This document shows positions 18,855 through 29,853 of a stretch of DNA of 64,000 nt, one piece after another. The stretch comes from Inediibacterium massiliense (GTDB lineage Bacteria > Bacillota > Clostridia > Peptostreptococcales > Thermotaleaceae): NCBI RefSeq assembly GCF_001282725.1, contig NZ_LN876587.1:1297695-1361694 (forward strand), in the 5' to 3' direction. The position numbers and the translations under genes are program-made. Under the pieces are notes generated by a model. That model did not search any database. It was not told the origin of the DNA and saw nothing but the letters and a program-made list of their open reading frames with translations. The stretch's first letter is position 1, and the number at the start of each line of letters is the position of its first letter.

Positions 18855-18886
18855 ACACGAAAGAGTGGGGTAACTTCCCACTCTTT
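18855..18886 (-). terminator. intrinsic terminator downstream of polC
   Basis: A perfect ten-base-pair stem, 18860-18869 (AAAGAGTGGG) with 18877-18886, and a seven-base loop. The T-tract after the stem is interrupted on the minus strand (TTTCGTGTTATTT, counting the last stem bases). It lies about 60 bases past the polC stop. Confidence 0.75.
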
Positions 18887-18947
18887 ATGGTAATCACCTA
18901 TTTATCTATCATTCAGATTATAGCATAACCCTAATTAATATGCAACT

Positions 18948-21900
18948 CTAAAATAGGGAAAGCTGGTTGGTATCAGGTAGATTGAATAGGCAACCATGAT
19001 TTTTAAGAGTCTCAATAACTGTTTTTGTAACTTTCGTTCTTTCTCTTATGTCCTCAATAGAAATAAATTCACCATTTTTTCTGGCTTCACAAATGCTTTT
19101 TGCTGCATTTTCTCCAACTCCTTGAAGTCCACGAAGAGGAGGAAGTAATTTGCCATCTATAATTTTGAATTGATCTGAATCAGACTTGTATAGATCTACT
19201 GGTAAAAACTCAAAACCTCTACAATACATTTCATAAACTACTTCAAGGACTGTGAGTAGATCCTTTTCTTTTTGTGTTAATTGATTATTCGGATCTTCTA
19301 ATTCCTTAATCTTATCTTTGACAATTTCTTTTCCCTTTATTACTAATTCTGCATCAAAATCTGCAGCTTTTGTAGTAAAGTATGTAGCATAAAATGCCAG
19401 AGGATAATGAACTTTAAAATAAGCAATCCTAAAAGACATCATTACATAAGCTACAGCATGTGCCTTTGGAAACATATACTTTATTTTATTACAAGAATCA
19501 ATATACCACTTTGGTACATTATTTTCTTTCATCAAAGCCTCATCTTCAGGAGTAAGTCCTTTTCCTTTTCTTACTTTTTCCATAATTTTAAAAGATGCTT
19601 TAGGAGGTAACCCCTTTAAAATCAAATAATTCATAATGTCATCGCGAGTTGAAATTACATCTTTTAATGTTGCAATATTTTGCCTTACTAGATCTTGTGC
19701 ATTGTTTACCCATACATCTGTTCCATGGGATAATCCACTGATGCGTACTAGCTCCGCAAAGGTTGTGGGCTTTGTATCCACAAGCATTTGTCTTACAAAC
19801 TTTGTTCCAAACTCAGGAATTCCCAAGCTTCCTACCTCACATTTAAAAGTATCATCTATAATTTTTAAAGGCTCTGAACTTACAAATATTTTAACGGTCT
19901 CTGCATCACCTAGAGGAATATCTTGTGGGTCTACTCCTGTAATATCTTGAAGCATTCTAATGATCGTAGGTACATCATGACCTAATATATCTAGCTTTAA
20001 TAATCTACCACTAATAGAATGATAATCAAAATGAGTGGTAATCACTCCTGACGACCCATCATTGGCAGGATATTGGATAGGTGTAAAATCGAAAATTTCC
20101 TTATAATTAGGAACTACCATAACTCCTCCTGGATGTTGTCCTGTAGTCCTTTTTACTCCTGTACAGCCACTAGACAGTCTTTCTATTTCTCTGTTATTGA
20201 TAGAAATTTCTCTTTCTTCAAAATATTTTTTCACAAATCCATAAGCTGTTTTCTCTGCAATAGTTCCAATGGTTCCCGCACGAAATACATATCCTTTTCC
20301 AAATAACTCTTCTGTATACTTATGAGCATTAGGTTGATACTCCCCTGCAAAGTTTAAGTCTATATCCGGTTCTTTATCTCCTTCAAATCCTAAAAATACT
20401 TCAAAGGGGATATCATGTCCATCTTTTAAATAGTCTTCACCGCATACTGGACATTTTTTATCTGGTAAATCTGCTCCACTTCCAATTGACCCATCTGTAA
20501 TAAATTCTGAATGCTTACATTTTTTACATATATAATGAGGGGGAAGGGGATTCACTTCTGTAATATCACTCATAGTAGCCACAAAAGAAGATCCTACAGA
20601 ACCTCTAGATCCTACTAAATATCCATCACTTAAAGATTTGGTTACAAGCTTTTGAGCAATTATATACATCACAGCATATCCATTACTAATAATAGAATTT
20701 AATTCTCTATCTAGTCTCTTTTTTACAATTTCAGGAATTGGATCTCCATAAATACGAACGGCTTTTTCGTAACACATATTTCTTAAATCTTCTTCCGAAC
20801 CTTCTATAATAGGTGGATACGTATCATCTGGAATAGGAATAATATTTTCTACTAAATCAGCAATATAATTTGGTCCATTGATTACTACTTCTTTAGCTAC
20901 TTCCTCTCCTAAATATTTAAATTCTTCTAACATTTCATCAGTGGTTTTAAAATATAGAGGAGCTTGATTGTCTGCATCACTAAAGCCTTGCCCTCCCATT
21001 AAAATTCTTCTGTAAACTTCATCATGTGGATCTAGAAAATGAACATCTCCCGTTGCAACAACTGGTTTTTTATATTTCTTCCCTAAAGAAACAATCTTTT
21101 TATTCATTTCCTTTAACTCATCTGTATTTTTAACAAGTCCTTTTTCAATCAAAAAATGATTATTCTCTATAGGTTGAATTTCTAAATAATCATAGTATTT
21201 TGCAATATCATCTATTTCTTTTTGTGATTTATTTCCAACTAAGCTTTTGTATAACTCTCCTGCTTCACAAGCTGTTCCTATAATGAGTCCCTCTCTATAT
21301 TTCGACAAAAGAGATTTTGGGATTCTCGGCCTTTTATAAAAATAATCAATATGAGATGAAGAAATAATCTTATATAGATTTTTCAGTCCTATATAATCTT
21401 TCACAAGTATAATAATGTGAAAAGTATCTAATTTTTTTACGTCTACTGATTTTTGATACAACTCATTTACTTCATTTAATTTTTCTATTCCTTTTTCTTT
21501 TAATAAATCTAAAAACTTTATAAAAATTTCTGCTGTAGCTTGTGCATCATCTACTGCTCTATGATGATTCTCTAAACTTACATTTAATTCTTTTGCAAGT
21601 ATATTTAATTTATATCTTTTTAAATGAGGAAGTAAAATTTTAGAAAGTCTTAATGTATCAATAATAGGATTATAAAATTCTAAATTCATTCTTCTACAAT
21701 TTTCTTTTATAAAACCCGTATCAAAACCTGCATTGTGAGCCACTACAGGGTCATCTTTTATAAAATCTAAAAATTTTGGTAAAATTCCCTCAATCGTAGG
21801 TTCATTTTTCACCATATTATCTGTAATTCCTGTTAGTTCTACTATTTTAGGGGGTATTGGAATTTGTGGATTGACAAGAGCATTAAACTTTTCAATAATC

Positions 21901-23219
21901 TCTCCATTTTTTATTCTTACAGCTCCTATTTCAGTAATTTTATCATTTTTGCTAGAAAGCCCTGTCGTTTCAATATCAAATACTACATAAGATTGGTCTA
22001 ATGTTTTTTGATTTCCTCCAATCACTATAGGTTCTCCATCATTTACAAGATAGCCTTCTACTCCATAAATGACTTTTATATCATTCTTTTTTGCAGCTTC
22101 CATAGCTTCAGGAAAAGCTTGTACAACACCATGATCTGTAATGGCAATAGCTTTGTGTCCCCATTCTTTTGCTCTCTTTACAATGCTTGAAGTAGAAGAT
22201 ACTCCATCCATAGCACTCATTTGTGTATGAACATGAAGTTCTACTCTTTTTTGCTCTCCATAGTCTTTTCTTATCTTGGCTTGTGATTTTAAAATATCCT
22301 TTGCCATAATCACAATTTCTCTTGAAAAAGTGTCATATCTAGCTTCTCCTCTTACTTTTACATAGTTACCTTTTCCTAGTCCTGTTACAAGTCCTTCTAA
22401 TGCTTCTTTTTTAACAAATAATTTTACTGCAATAGAACCTTTATAATCTGTAATACTAATTACACCTAAACTTTTTCCATTCTTTAATTCTCTCCACTCT
22501 ACATCAAATATTTCTCCTTCTATAGAAACAACACCTGATTCTTCATTAACAGTAGGTATGTATACAATAGAATCATTAAATTTTTTACCTAAAATCACAG
22601 ATTCATTAGATATAGATTTTTTTGTTTCTTTTGTAGGAGCTAATTCTACCTCATTCATAATATTTTCAATTAAAACTTTAGTTTCCTCTTCTTTTTCTTT
22701 TATATACTCATCTAAATTTTCATTTTGGCATTTATTATTTTGTTTAAAGATTACCTGAATTTTTTGGTGAAATTCTGATTCAATCAAATGCTCAATCAAA
22801 TCATCTATCTTTTTTTCTTTTAAAGTCTCTATTCCCATCTCATCATATATATCTATAGACAATACTTCTTGATTCCAATGAAAGACTGCTTCTTTTAACC
22901 AACCTAGTGCACATGGATTGATTTTCTTAATATAATAAATAATATTTTTCCAATAAGTATTTATATTGCTTTCATCTATTTTCATATTTCTATAGGACAT
23001 ATTCAATTGAATATCTTTTACAAAAGGAATATTTTGCTTGATGTTTTTTATAACATTTTCTAATAAAGATTGATCCACTAAATGATCTGAATATAGTGAA
23101 AAACTAAGAATCTTCTCTTCTTTATGATAAAGTATTTTCTCTACATATGGATTCTCCTTTAATATAACATGAGAAGCAATATGACTAATTGCTTCACTTA
23201 AAAGCTTATTCACTTTCAT
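18948..23219 (-). CDS. polC: DNA polymerase III subunit alpha, PolC type
   Basis: A 1423-residue replicative polymerase of low-GC Gram-positives, close to the usual ~1435. An OB-fold segment (~225-310) precedes a PHP domain with ELHVHTQMSAMDGV (~327). A DEDD proofreading exonuclease is inserted at ~410-580 (VVFDIETTGLSS, AHNAGFDTGFI, HHRAVDDAQAT). A four-cysteine cluster (CKKCKH, CPVCGEDY) lies near 900-930. The polymerase core has PDIDLNFAGEYQ and GVKRTTGQHPGGVMVVP. It follows ispG by 42 bases in the uppS-cdsA-dxr-rseP-ispG-polC run, as in Bacillus, and ends at its own terminator. Confidence 0.98.
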   Translation of the reverse strand: MKVNKLLSEAISHIASHVILKENPYVEKILYHKEEKILSFSLYSDHLVDQSLLENVIKNIKQNIPFVKDIQLNMSYRNMKIDESNINTYWKNIIYYIKKINPCALGWLKEAVFHWNQEVLSIDIYDEMGIETLKEKKIDDLIEHLIESEFHQKIQVIFKQNNKCQNENLDEYIKEKEEETKVLIENIMNEVELAPTKETKKSISNESVILGKKFNDSIVYIPTVNEESGVVSIEGEIFDVEWRELKNGKSLGVISITDYKGSIAVKLFVKKEALEGLVTGLGKGNYVKVRGEARYDTFSREIVIMAKDILKSQAKIRKDYGEQKRVELHVHTQMSAMDGVSSTSSIVKRAKEWGHKAIAITDHGVVQAFPEAMEAAKKNDIKVIYGVEGYLVNDGEPIVIGGNQKTLDQSYVVFDIETTGLSSKNDKITEIGAVRIKNGEIIEKFNALVNPQIPIPPKIVELTGITDNMVKNEPTIEGILPKFLDFIKDDPVVAHNAGFDTGFIKENCRRMNLEFYNPIIDTLRLSKILLPHLKRYKLNILAKELNVSLENHHRAVDDAQATAEIFIKFLDLLKEKGIEKLNEVNELYQKSVDVKKLDTFHIIILVKDYIGLKNLYKIISSSHIDYFYKRPRIPKSLLSKYREGLIIGTACEAGELYKSLVGNKSQKEIDDIAKYYDYLEIQPIENNHFLIEKGLVKNTDELKEMNKKIVSLGKKYKKPVVATGDVHFLDPHDEVYRRILMGGQGFSDADNQAPLYFKTTDEMLEEFKYLGEEVAKEVVINGPNYIADLVENIIPIPDDTYPPIIEGSEEDLRNMCYEKAVRIYGDPIPEIVKKRLDRELNSIISNGYAVMYIIAQKLVTKSLSDGYLVGSRGSVGSSFVATMSDITEVNPLPPHYICKKCKHSEFITDGSIGSGADLPDKKCPVCGEDYLKDGHDIPFEVFLGFEGDKEPDIDLNFAGEYQPNAHKYTEELFGKGYVFRAGTIGTIAEKTAYGFVKKYFEEREISINNREIERLSSGCTGVKRTTGQHPGGVMVVPNYKEIFDFTPIQYPANDGSSGVITTHFDYHSISGRLLKLDILGHDVPTIIRMLQDITGVDPQDIPLGDAETVKIFVSSEPLKIIDDTFKCEVGSLGIPEFGTKFVRQMLVDTKPTTFAELVRISGLSHGTDVWVNNAQDLVRQNIATLKDVISTRDDIMNYLILKGLPPKASFKIMEKVRKGKGLTPEDEALMKENNVPKWYIDSCNKIKYMFPKAHAVAYVMMSFRIAYFKVHYPLAFYATYFTTKAADFDAELVIKGKEIVKDKIKELEDPNNQLTQKEKDLLTVLEVVYEMYCRGFEFLPVDLYKSDSDQFKIIDGKLLPPLRGLQGVGENAAKSICEARKNGEFISIEDIRERTKVTKTVIETLKNHGCLFNLPDTNQLSLF

Positions 23220-23261
23220 CCCCCTTTCCTAAATCTATGTTTCATTTAACTAAAAGAGGAA

Positions 23262-24317
23262 TTACATTTTCATAATTTCTTCCATAAGCACTTTTTCAAT
23301 TTCACTTTCTTCAATTTTTTTGATGATTTGTCCTTTTTTAAATAAAAGAGCAGATGACTTTCCTCCTGCAATTCCTATATCTGCATCTTTTGCTTCTCCT
23401 GGTCCATTAACAGCACATCCCATAATAGCAACTGTTATATTTTTATTGATACCTTCTAATCTTTTTTCTATTTGATTAGCTAAAGAAATTAAATCAATTT
23501 GACATCTTCCACAAGTAGGACAAGATATGATTTTAACTCCGAAGTCTCTTAATCCTATTGTCTTTAGAATTTCTCTTCCTACCTTTATTTCTTCTGTAGG
23601 ATCTCCTGTTAGCGAAATTCTTAATGTATCTCCAATTCCATCTAATAACAATGCCCCTACTCCAATAGATGATTTTATGGTTCCACTTTTTATTGTTCCT
23701 GATTCTGTTACTCCTATATGTAGAGGATAATCTATCTCTTGTGATATTAAACGATACGCCTCTAGTGTTAATTTTAAATCAGAAGCTTTTAAAGAAACTA
23801 CCGTATCATAAAATTTCAATTTTTCCAATATCTGAATATGTTCTAGTGCACTTTCTACCATAGCCTTTGGTGTTATTTTCCCATATTTTTCAATAATCTT
23901 TTTATCAATAGATCCTGCATTGACTCCAATTCGAATAGGAATGTTCCTTTCTTTTGCAGCTTGTGTAACTTTTTTGACTCTTTCTATATCTCCAATATTC
24001 CCTGGATTAATTCTTAATTTGTCTACACCATTTTTTATACATTCAAGAGCTAATCGATAATCAAAGTGAATATCTGCAACAATAGGAATATGGATATTTT
24101 TTTTGATTTTCTCTACTGCATCCGCAGCTTCTAAATCGAGTATTGCAACCCTTATAATTTCACAGCCTGCTTCTTCTAATCTTTTGATTTGATCTATTGT
24201 CTTTTTAATATCTCTTGTATCTGTATTTGTCATAGATTGAATAGAAATAGGAGCCTCTCCTCCTATTTCTATATTCCCACAATTCACTTTTTTTGTTTTT
24301 TTTCTATTTATATTCAT
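23262..24317 (-). CDS. ispG: 4-hydroxy-3-methylbut-2-en-1-yl diphosphate synthase
   Basis: A 351-residue iron-sulfur enzyme converting methylerythritol cyclodiphosphate to HMBPP, the penultimate step of the MEP isoprenoid pathway. The TIM-barrel begins IEIGGEAPISIQSMTNTDT. The C-terminal Fe-S domain shows CPTCGRCQIDL and MGCAVNGPGEAKDADIGIAGG (key Cys in CPTCGRC and GCAVNGPGE). A TTG four codons further upstream is possible, but the ATG at 24317 has GGTGGG at suitable spacing. It sits 13 bases after rseP. Together with dxr and uppS it ties the operon to undecaprenyl phosphate synthesis. Confidence 0.95.
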   Translation of the reverse strand: MNINRKKTKKVNCGNIEIGGEAPISIQSMTNTDTRDIKKTIDQIKRLEEAGCEIIRVAILDLEAADAVEKIKKNIHIPIVADIHFDYRLALECIKNGVDKLRINPGNIGDIERVKKVTQAAKERNIPIRIGVNAGSIDKKIIEKYGKITPKAMVESALEHIQILEKLKFYDTVVSLKASDLKLTLEAYRLISQEIDYPLHIGVTESGTIKSGTIKSSIGVGALLLDGIGDTLRISLTGDPTEEIKVGREILKTIGLRDFGVKIISCPTCGRCQIDLISLANQIEKRLEGINKNITVAIMGCAVNGPGEAKDADIGIAGGKSSALLFKKGQIIKKIEESEIEKVLMEEIMKM

Positions 24318-24330
24318 TTTTCCCACCAAC

Positions 24331-25368
24331 CTAATAAAATCTCATAATATCTTTATAAATCATAAATACCATTAGTCCCATTAAAAGAACAAATGCTGTA
24401 AAATGAATAAAACCTTCTTTTTCAGGGTCTAAAGGCCTTCCCACAATTCCCTCTGCTAATAAAAATACGATTCTTCCTCCATCTAAAGCAGGAATTGGCA
24501 ATAAGTTAACAATTCCTAAATTGACACTAATCAGGGCTGCTAGACGTAGAACATTATATATATTTGTTTTTGCTGCTTCTCCTACTAAATAAATGATTCC
24601 TACTGGTCCTACTACGTCTTGAGAAGAAACTTTTCCTTTAAACAAATTACCAAAGAATCCTATCATCTCATCAATCACTAAAAACATTGTATTCCATCCT
24701 GCTTTTATAGATAGTAAAAAAGACTTTTGAGCCTTTGGTGCAATCCCAATAGCTCCTTTTTTAGTTTTTTCATCTATTCTAGGAATAATAGAAATACTTT
24801 TTTCATTTCCTTGTCTTAGGATTTTCATATCTATAGAAGGATTTTTATTATTTTGAATGGTTTTTTGTATTTCTTGCCAATTATTCATTTCTTCTTCATT
24901 AATAGATAAAATCTTGTCTCCTGCTTGTATTCCTGACTTTTGTGCAGGAGAATTATTCATTACATTTTGTATGGTAGTCGTAGGAAAACCTATCATATAA
25001 AATATAGTTGTAAACAATAAAATTGCCAATACAAAATTCATAAACGGACCTGCTAAAATTACTGATATTCTTGCCCATAAAGGTTTATTATTAAAACTCC
25101 TTGCATCATTTGATTTTTCATCTTCCCCTTCCATTTTCACATATCCTCCTAGAGGAAGAATTCTTATAGAATATTCTGTTTCCTGTCCTTTCTTTTTAAA
25201 TATTCTAGGTCCCATTCCAATAGAGAATTCATGTACCTTGATCCCTACAAGTTTTGCCACAGAAAAATGTCCAAACTCATGAAAAACTACAAGCACTCCA
25301 AATACAACAATGGCTACAAATCCTATAAATATTTTTTCTGTAATTAAACTGAGTATTGTTTCCATCAT
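24331..25368 (-). CDS. rseP: site-2 intramembrane metalloprotease RseP/RasP
   Basis: A 345-residue zinc protease that cleaves anti-sigma factors and signal-peptide remnants inside the membrane. The first membrane segment holds HEFGHF (zinc ligands and catalytic Glu). A PDZ domain spans ~125-200 (NSPAQKSGIQAGDKILSIN). The second metal motif LPIPALDGGR lies near residue 300, followed by the last membrane segment. Either of two adjacent ATG codons could be the start, with AAGGTGG upstream. It sits between dxr and ispG, as commonly seen. Confidence 0.96.
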   Translation of the reverse strand: MMETILSLITEKIFIGFVAIVVFGVLVVFHEFGHFSVAKLVGIKVHEFSIGMGPRIFKKKGQETEYSIRILPLGGYVKMEGEDEKSNDARSFNNKPLWARISVILAGPFMNFVLAILLFTTIFYMIGFPTTTIQNVMNNSPAQKSGIQAGDKILSINEEEMNNWQEIQKTIQNNKNPSIDMKILRQGNEKSISIIPRIDEKTKKGAIGIAPKAQKSFLLSIKAGWNTMFLVIDEMIGFFGNLFKGKVSSQDVVGPVGIIYLVGEAAKTNIYNVLRLAALISVNLGIVNLLPIPALDGGRIVFLLAEGIVGRPLDPEKEGFIHFTAFVLLMGLMVFMIYKDIMRFY

Positions 25369-25394
25369 CTCACCACCTTACGAAATTTGAATCC

Positions 25395-26540
25395 TTACAA
25401 AAGATTTTTTACAAATTCTCTTGTAGCATGATCGATCTCTATAATTTTATGAACATCTAAATTATGTATTACATCATGCTTTTCCATGGCCTTTTGTATT
25501 CCTTTAGGAATATGATAAAATCCTATTTTTTCTTGTAAAAATAATTCTACCAATACCTCATTTGCTGCATTTAAAACTGTGGGAAGACTTCCCCCTATTT
25601 TCAAGGCTTCATAAGCAAGATTTAAACATGGAAATGTATCTAAATCTGGTTTTTCAAAAGTCAAGCTTCCAAGTTCAAAAAAATCAAGCTTTTTTTCATC
25701 TCGTTTTACTCGATCTGGATAGGTTAGTGCAAATTGAATAGGTACACGCATATCAGGATGCCCCATTTGAGCCAATATAGAGCTATCTTTATATTCTACC
25801 ATAGAATGAATGATACTTTGTGGATGAACCACTACATCAATTTGTTCTAAATCCACATCAAATAACCATTTCGCTTCAATGACTTCTAAGCCTTTATTCA
25901 TAAGTGTGGCCGAATCAATACTAATCTTTCTTCCCATATTCCATTTAGGATGTTTTAGTGCCTCTTTTACTGAAACATTTTCTAAATCACTTCTATGAAG
26001 TCCTCTAAAAGGCCCCCCTGATGCTGTGAGAATAATTCTCTTTATATCTTTTAAATTGTATCCTTTTAAACATTGAAAGATTGCACTATGTTCACTATCT
26101 ACTGGAAGGATTGCTACATTATTTTTTTTCGCTTCTTCCATCACGATCTTTCCTGCTGTTACTAATGTTTCTTTATTAGCAAGTGCAATATCTTTTTTAT
26201 TTTTTATGGCCTCTAGGGTAGGAATCAATCCTATCATTCCTACCACAGAAGTCACAACTAAATGAACCTGACTTAAGGTAGCTATGGAAATAAGTCCTTT
26301 TATACCATGTAAAACTTCAGTTTTTTTACCCCCAAGTCTTTTTTTTAATTCTATTGCTTTTTCTTCATTCATAACAGCTACGGCTATAGGATGAAATTCT
26401 TCGATCTGTTTTTCCAATAAATCAATGTTATTATTTGCACTTAATCCTAAAATATTAAACTTTTCTTTGTTATTTCTTACTACATCTAAGGTTTGTGTTC
26501 CTATTGAACCTGTAGATCCTAGTATACTAATATTTTTCAT
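25395..26540 (-). CDS. dxr: 1-deoxy-D-xylulose 5-phosphate reductoisomerase
   Basis: A 381-residue NADPH-dependent enzyme of the MEP pathway making MEP from DXP. The nucleotide-binding loop is [16 protein letters not shown]. Metal and substrate segments include [22 protein letters not shown] and [14 protein letters not shown]. Length is standard. A 105-base gap to cdsA may hold a promoter. Together with ispG and uppS it supports a lipid-carrier operon. Confidence 0.97.
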   Translation of the reverse strand: MKNISILGSTGSIGTQTLDVVRNNKEKFNILGLSANNNIDLLEKQIEEFHPIAVAVMNEEKAIELKKRLGGKKTEVLHGIKGLISIATLSQVHLVVTSVVGMIGLIPTLEAIKNKKDIALANKETLVTAGKIVMEEAKKNNVAILPVDSEHSAIFQCLKGYNLKDIKRIILTASGGPFRGLHRSDLENVSVKEALKHPKWNMGRKISIDSATLMNKGLEVIEAKWLFDVDLEQIDVVVHPQSIIHSMVEYKDSSILAQMGHPDMRVPIQFALTYPDRVKRDEKKLDFFELGSLTFEKPDLDTFPCLNLAYEALKIGGSLPTVLNAANEVLVELFLQEKIGFYHIPKGIQKAMEKHDVIHNLDVHKIIEIDHATREFVKNLL

Positions 26541-26607
26541 TGAATCATCCTTTCTTCGTCTATGACTGTATCCTAAACGATTATATTGATAAGTTAAGTA
26601 TTCTTGA

Positions 26608-26635
26608 AATTTATTTTAGTAAACTTATATGTCAA
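26608..26635 (-). promoter_or_regulatory. possible sigma-A promoter of dxr
   Basis: A perfect -35 TTGACA (26630-26635), a 16-base spacer, and TAAATT (26608-26613), which matches four of six -10 positions. It lies in the cdsA-dxr gap. AT-rich sequence makes chance matches likely. Confidence 0.3.
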
Positions 26636-26645
26636 TCTCTTACAC

Positions 26646-27431
26646 TTATAAAAGAAAAAACATCATATAATAATATACTACTGGAGCAGTAAAAAGTATG
26701 CTATCAAATCTATCTAACACTCCTCCATGTCCTGGCATGAGTTTTCCATAATCTTTGATCCCTGTATATCTTTTAAATATGGAAGCTGTTAAATCTCCAA
26801 TTTGTCCTAAAACACTTCCTACAAACCCTATCATAATACAATGAATAAAAATTTGAGGAAGAACATAATAACCAAACAAAGCACTGATCATTACACTTCC
26901 TAGCACTCCTCCCACTGCCCCTTCTATTGTCTTTTTAGGACTTATAGTTGGACAAAGCTTTTTAGATCCAAGTAAATATCCGCTAAAATATGCAAAGGTA
27001 TCCGTAGCAAATGCTACAATAAAAACTAGCCATATCAGATCATTATACTGAGATAAATGTGCTACAAATACAATATGATACATAAAAAAAACAATATAAA
27101 ACATTCCAATAGCCGTAATAGAGGAAGCTGTTATGTCTATTGGTTTGCTAAATAATATTTTCATTAAAATCATTAAAGTACATATAAAAAACCACAACAT
27201 AATCCATTTTAAACTCAATCCATAAAAAGTAATCATACTCATGAAAATAATACTGAAAAATCCAATTTTCTTATACGGGAAAATCTGAATTTTTTCAAAA
27301 GCATTAAAAAATTCATGAATTGCAATCAAACTTAATATGAGTACAGAAAAATCAAGAATCATTCCTTTGTTTATCACTATAAATAGGAATAAAGGGATTG
27401 CCACTAATGCAGATATAATTCTTATACCCAT
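26646..27431 (-). CDS. cdsA: phosphatidate cytidylyltransferase
   Basis: A 261-residue polytopic membrane enzyme making CDP-diacylglycerol, the branch point to phosphatidylglycerol and related lipids. About seven or eight hydrophobic segments are visible. The family signature lies at the C-terminal end as SPKKTIEGAVGG and KDYGKLMPGHGGVLDRFDS, with acidic metal-binding residues. It is 18 bases downstream of uppS, in the common uppS-cdsA-dxr order. Confidence 0.96.
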   Translation of the reverse strand: MGIRIISALVAIPLFLFIVINKGMILDFSVLILSLIAIHEFFNAFEKIQIFPYKKIGFFSIIFMSMITFYGLSLKWIMLWFFICTLMILMKILFSKPIDITASSITAIGMFYIVFFMYHIVFVAHLSQYNDLIWLVFIVAFATDTFAYFSGYLLGSKKLCPTISPKKTIEGAVGGVLGSVMISALFGYYVLPQIFIHCIMIGFVGSVLGQIGDLTASIFKRYTGIKDYGKLMPGHGGVLDRFDSILFTAPVVYYYMMFFLL

Positions 27432-27448
27432 TTATCTCACCATCCTTA

Positions 27449-28216
27449 TTAAATTCCTCCAAATCTTCTATCTCTTTTTTGATAATCTAAAATAGCCTTC
27501 ATCAAAGCATCTTTGTTAAAATCAGGCCAAAAAATATTTGAAAACCAAAACTCACTATAAGCAATTTGCCATAATAAAAAATTACTTATTCTTAATTCTC
27601 CACTAGGACGAATTAAAAGATCTGGATCTGGTAAGCCTTTTGTATATAAGAATTCTTCTATCATATGTTCATCAATCTCTTCAATTTTAATCCTATTTTC
27701 TTTTACTTCTTTACAAATCTTTTTCACAGCATGAATAATTTCGTCCCTGCCTCCATAATTTAGAGCAATATTTACAACTAATCCTGTATTATTTTTCGTA
27801 AGCTCTACAGAAGCTTCTATTTCTTCTATAGCAGCTTTAGGAAGTTTTTGGATATCTCCTATGGTTCTAATTTTTACATTGTTTTTATGTAACTCACTTA
27901 CTTCTTGCTTTAAATAATAAATTAATAATTGCATAAGGGCAGATACTTCTTCTTTAGGTCTTTTCCAATTTTCTGTGGAAAAGGCATATAAAGTAAGATG
28001 CTGAATGTGCAAATTAGAACAAGTTTTAATAATTTCTCTTAATGCTTCTACACCTGCTTTATGTCCAGCACTTCTTGGTAATCCTCTTTTTTTAGCCCAT
28101 CTTCCATTCCCATCCATTATAATTGCAATATGCTTTGGCAAATGATCCATATCTACTTTTACTACTTCATTTTGTGGTTTATCCTTTAAAAAAACTTTTT
28201 TAATCCATTTCATCAT
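27449..28216 (-). CDS. uppS: isoprenyl transferase (undecaprenyl diphosphate synthase)
   Basis: A 255-residue cis-prenyltransferase that builds the C55 carrier lipid for peptidoglycan. The catalytic loop [21 protein letters not shown] (MDGNGRWA core) carries the essential Asp; [20 protein letters not shown] and [17 protein letters not shown] follow. GGAGG lies before two adjacent ATG codons, and the first is used. It starts a six-gene run (uppS to polC) after the terminator at 28250-28280. Confidence 0.97.
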   Translation of the reverse strand: MMKWIKKVFLKDKPQNEVVKVDMDHLPKHIAIIMDGNGRWAKKRGLPRSAGHKAGVEALREIIKTCSNLHIQHLTLYAFSTENWKRPKEEVSALMQLLIYYLKQEVSELHKNNVKIRTIGDIQKLPKAAIEEIEASVELTKNNTGLVVNIALNYGGRDEIIHAVKKICKEVKENRIKIEEIDEHMIEEFLYTKGLPDPDLLIRPSGELRISNFLLWQIAYSEFWFSNIFWPDFNKDALMKAILDYQKRDRRFGGI

Positions 28217-28249
28217 GCAATTCCTCCAATTAAATTAAACCCAAGAAAA

Positions 28250-28280
28250 TATTTTTAAACCCCCTAGTGACTGGGGGCTT
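28250..28280 (-). terminator. intrinsic terminator after the 61-codon ORF
   Basis: An eight-pair stem, 28257-28264 with 28273-28280, including five G-C pairs and one G-U pair, with an eight-base loop. On the minus strand the last stem bases and following sequence read TTTAAAAATATTTTC. The stem begins at the stop codon of the preceding small gene. Confidence 0.75.
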
Positions 28281-28464
28281 AAAAATAACTCACGGTTAAT
28301 TCTAAATATTTATGAATGTATTTTTGTCTAATCACTCTACATTCTCCTATTTCTTCTTTTGCTTTAGGGGAATTGGTTTTTACGATGGATATTTCAAATT
28401 CCGATCCAAGGATATCAATAGCCTCTTGCAATGGAAATCCTACTACATCAGATACCTTATCCAA
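28279..28464 (-). CDS. small PASTA-like protein of unknown function
   Basis: A 61-residue ORF between frr and uppS. The start is TTG, three bases after the frr stop, with a perfect GGAGGT seven bases upstream that overlaps the last frr codons. The pattern VVGFPLQEAIDILG followed by a short strand (FEISIVKT) and a final strand (YLELTVSYF) resembles a single PASTA-type repeat. There is no signal peptide or membrane segment. A terminator follows at once. The strong ribosome binding site, tight spacing and terminator support a real gene. I cannot name its function. Confidence 0.7.
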   Translation of the reverse strand: MDKVSDVVGFPLQEAIDILGSEFEISIVKTNSPKAKEEIGECRVIRQKYIHKYLELTVSYF

Positions 28465-28467
28465 AGT

Positions 28468-29025
28468 TTATACCTCCATTAATTCCTTTTCTTTATTATT
28501 TACCATTTCATCTATTGATTTAATTGCTTTGTCTGTAATCTTTTGCACTTCAGCTTCAGCTTTTTTTAAATCATCCTCTGAAATCTCAGCATTTTTCTCC
28601 ATTTTCTTTAAATGATCATTTGCATCTCTTCTTTGATTTCTAATAGCAACTTTTGCTGCTTCTCCAGTTTTTTTGACAACCTTAATCATGTCTTTTCTTC
28701 TTTCTTCTGTTAACTGTGGAATGGGCAATCTAATAATCTTTCCGTCATTAGAAGGGTTAATACCTAAGTCTGATTGAGTAATGGCTTTTTCAATCAATTG
28801 CATTACACTTCTATCATATGGTTGCACTACTAAAAGGCGAGGTTCTGGTGCTGACACACTAGCTACTTGCTTTAGTGGTGTAGGTGTTCCATAATAATCG
28901 ATCATTATTTTATCTAACAATGAAGGATTTGCTCTTCCTGCTCTTAATGCATTTAAATCTTCTTTTAATACTTGAAGGGTTTTATTCATTTTTCCTTCTA
29001 ACTCTTTATGTACTCCTAAACTCAT
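28468..29025 (-). CDS. frr: ribosome recycling factor
   Basis: A 185-residue protein that, with EF-G, splits post-termination ribosomes. It has the full three-helix-bundle and beta-domain pattern: [24 protein letters not shown]-like [20 protein letters not shown] (core YYGTPTPL), and [15 protein letters not shown]. Length is exactly typical. It follows pyrH by two bases, the standard Firmicutes arrangement. AAGGAGG lies upstream of the ATG. Confidence 0.98.
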   Translation of the reverse strand: MSLGVHKELEGKMNKTLQVLKEDLNALRAGRANPSLLDKIMIDYYGTPTPLKQVASVSAPEPRLLVVQPYDRSVMQLIEKAITQSDLGINPSNDGKIIRLPIPQLTEERRKDMIKVVKKTGEAAKVAIRNQRRDANDHLKKMEKNAEISEDDLKKAEAEVQKITDKAIKSIDEMVNNKEKELMEV

Positions 29026-29027
29026 AT

Positions 29028-29792
<765 letters not shown>

Positions 29793-29805
29793 TTATGATT
29801 TTATC

Positions 29806-29835
29806 TTAAAAAAGAGAACACGAACTGTGTTCTCT
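29806..29835 (-). terminator. intrinsic terminator downstream of tsf
   Basis: A perfect nine-pair stem, 29813-29821 (AGAGAACAC) with 29827-29835, a five-base loop, and a T run after the stem on the minus strand. Confidence 0.9.
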
Positions 29836-29853
29836 ATTTTAAGTTTTTAATGA

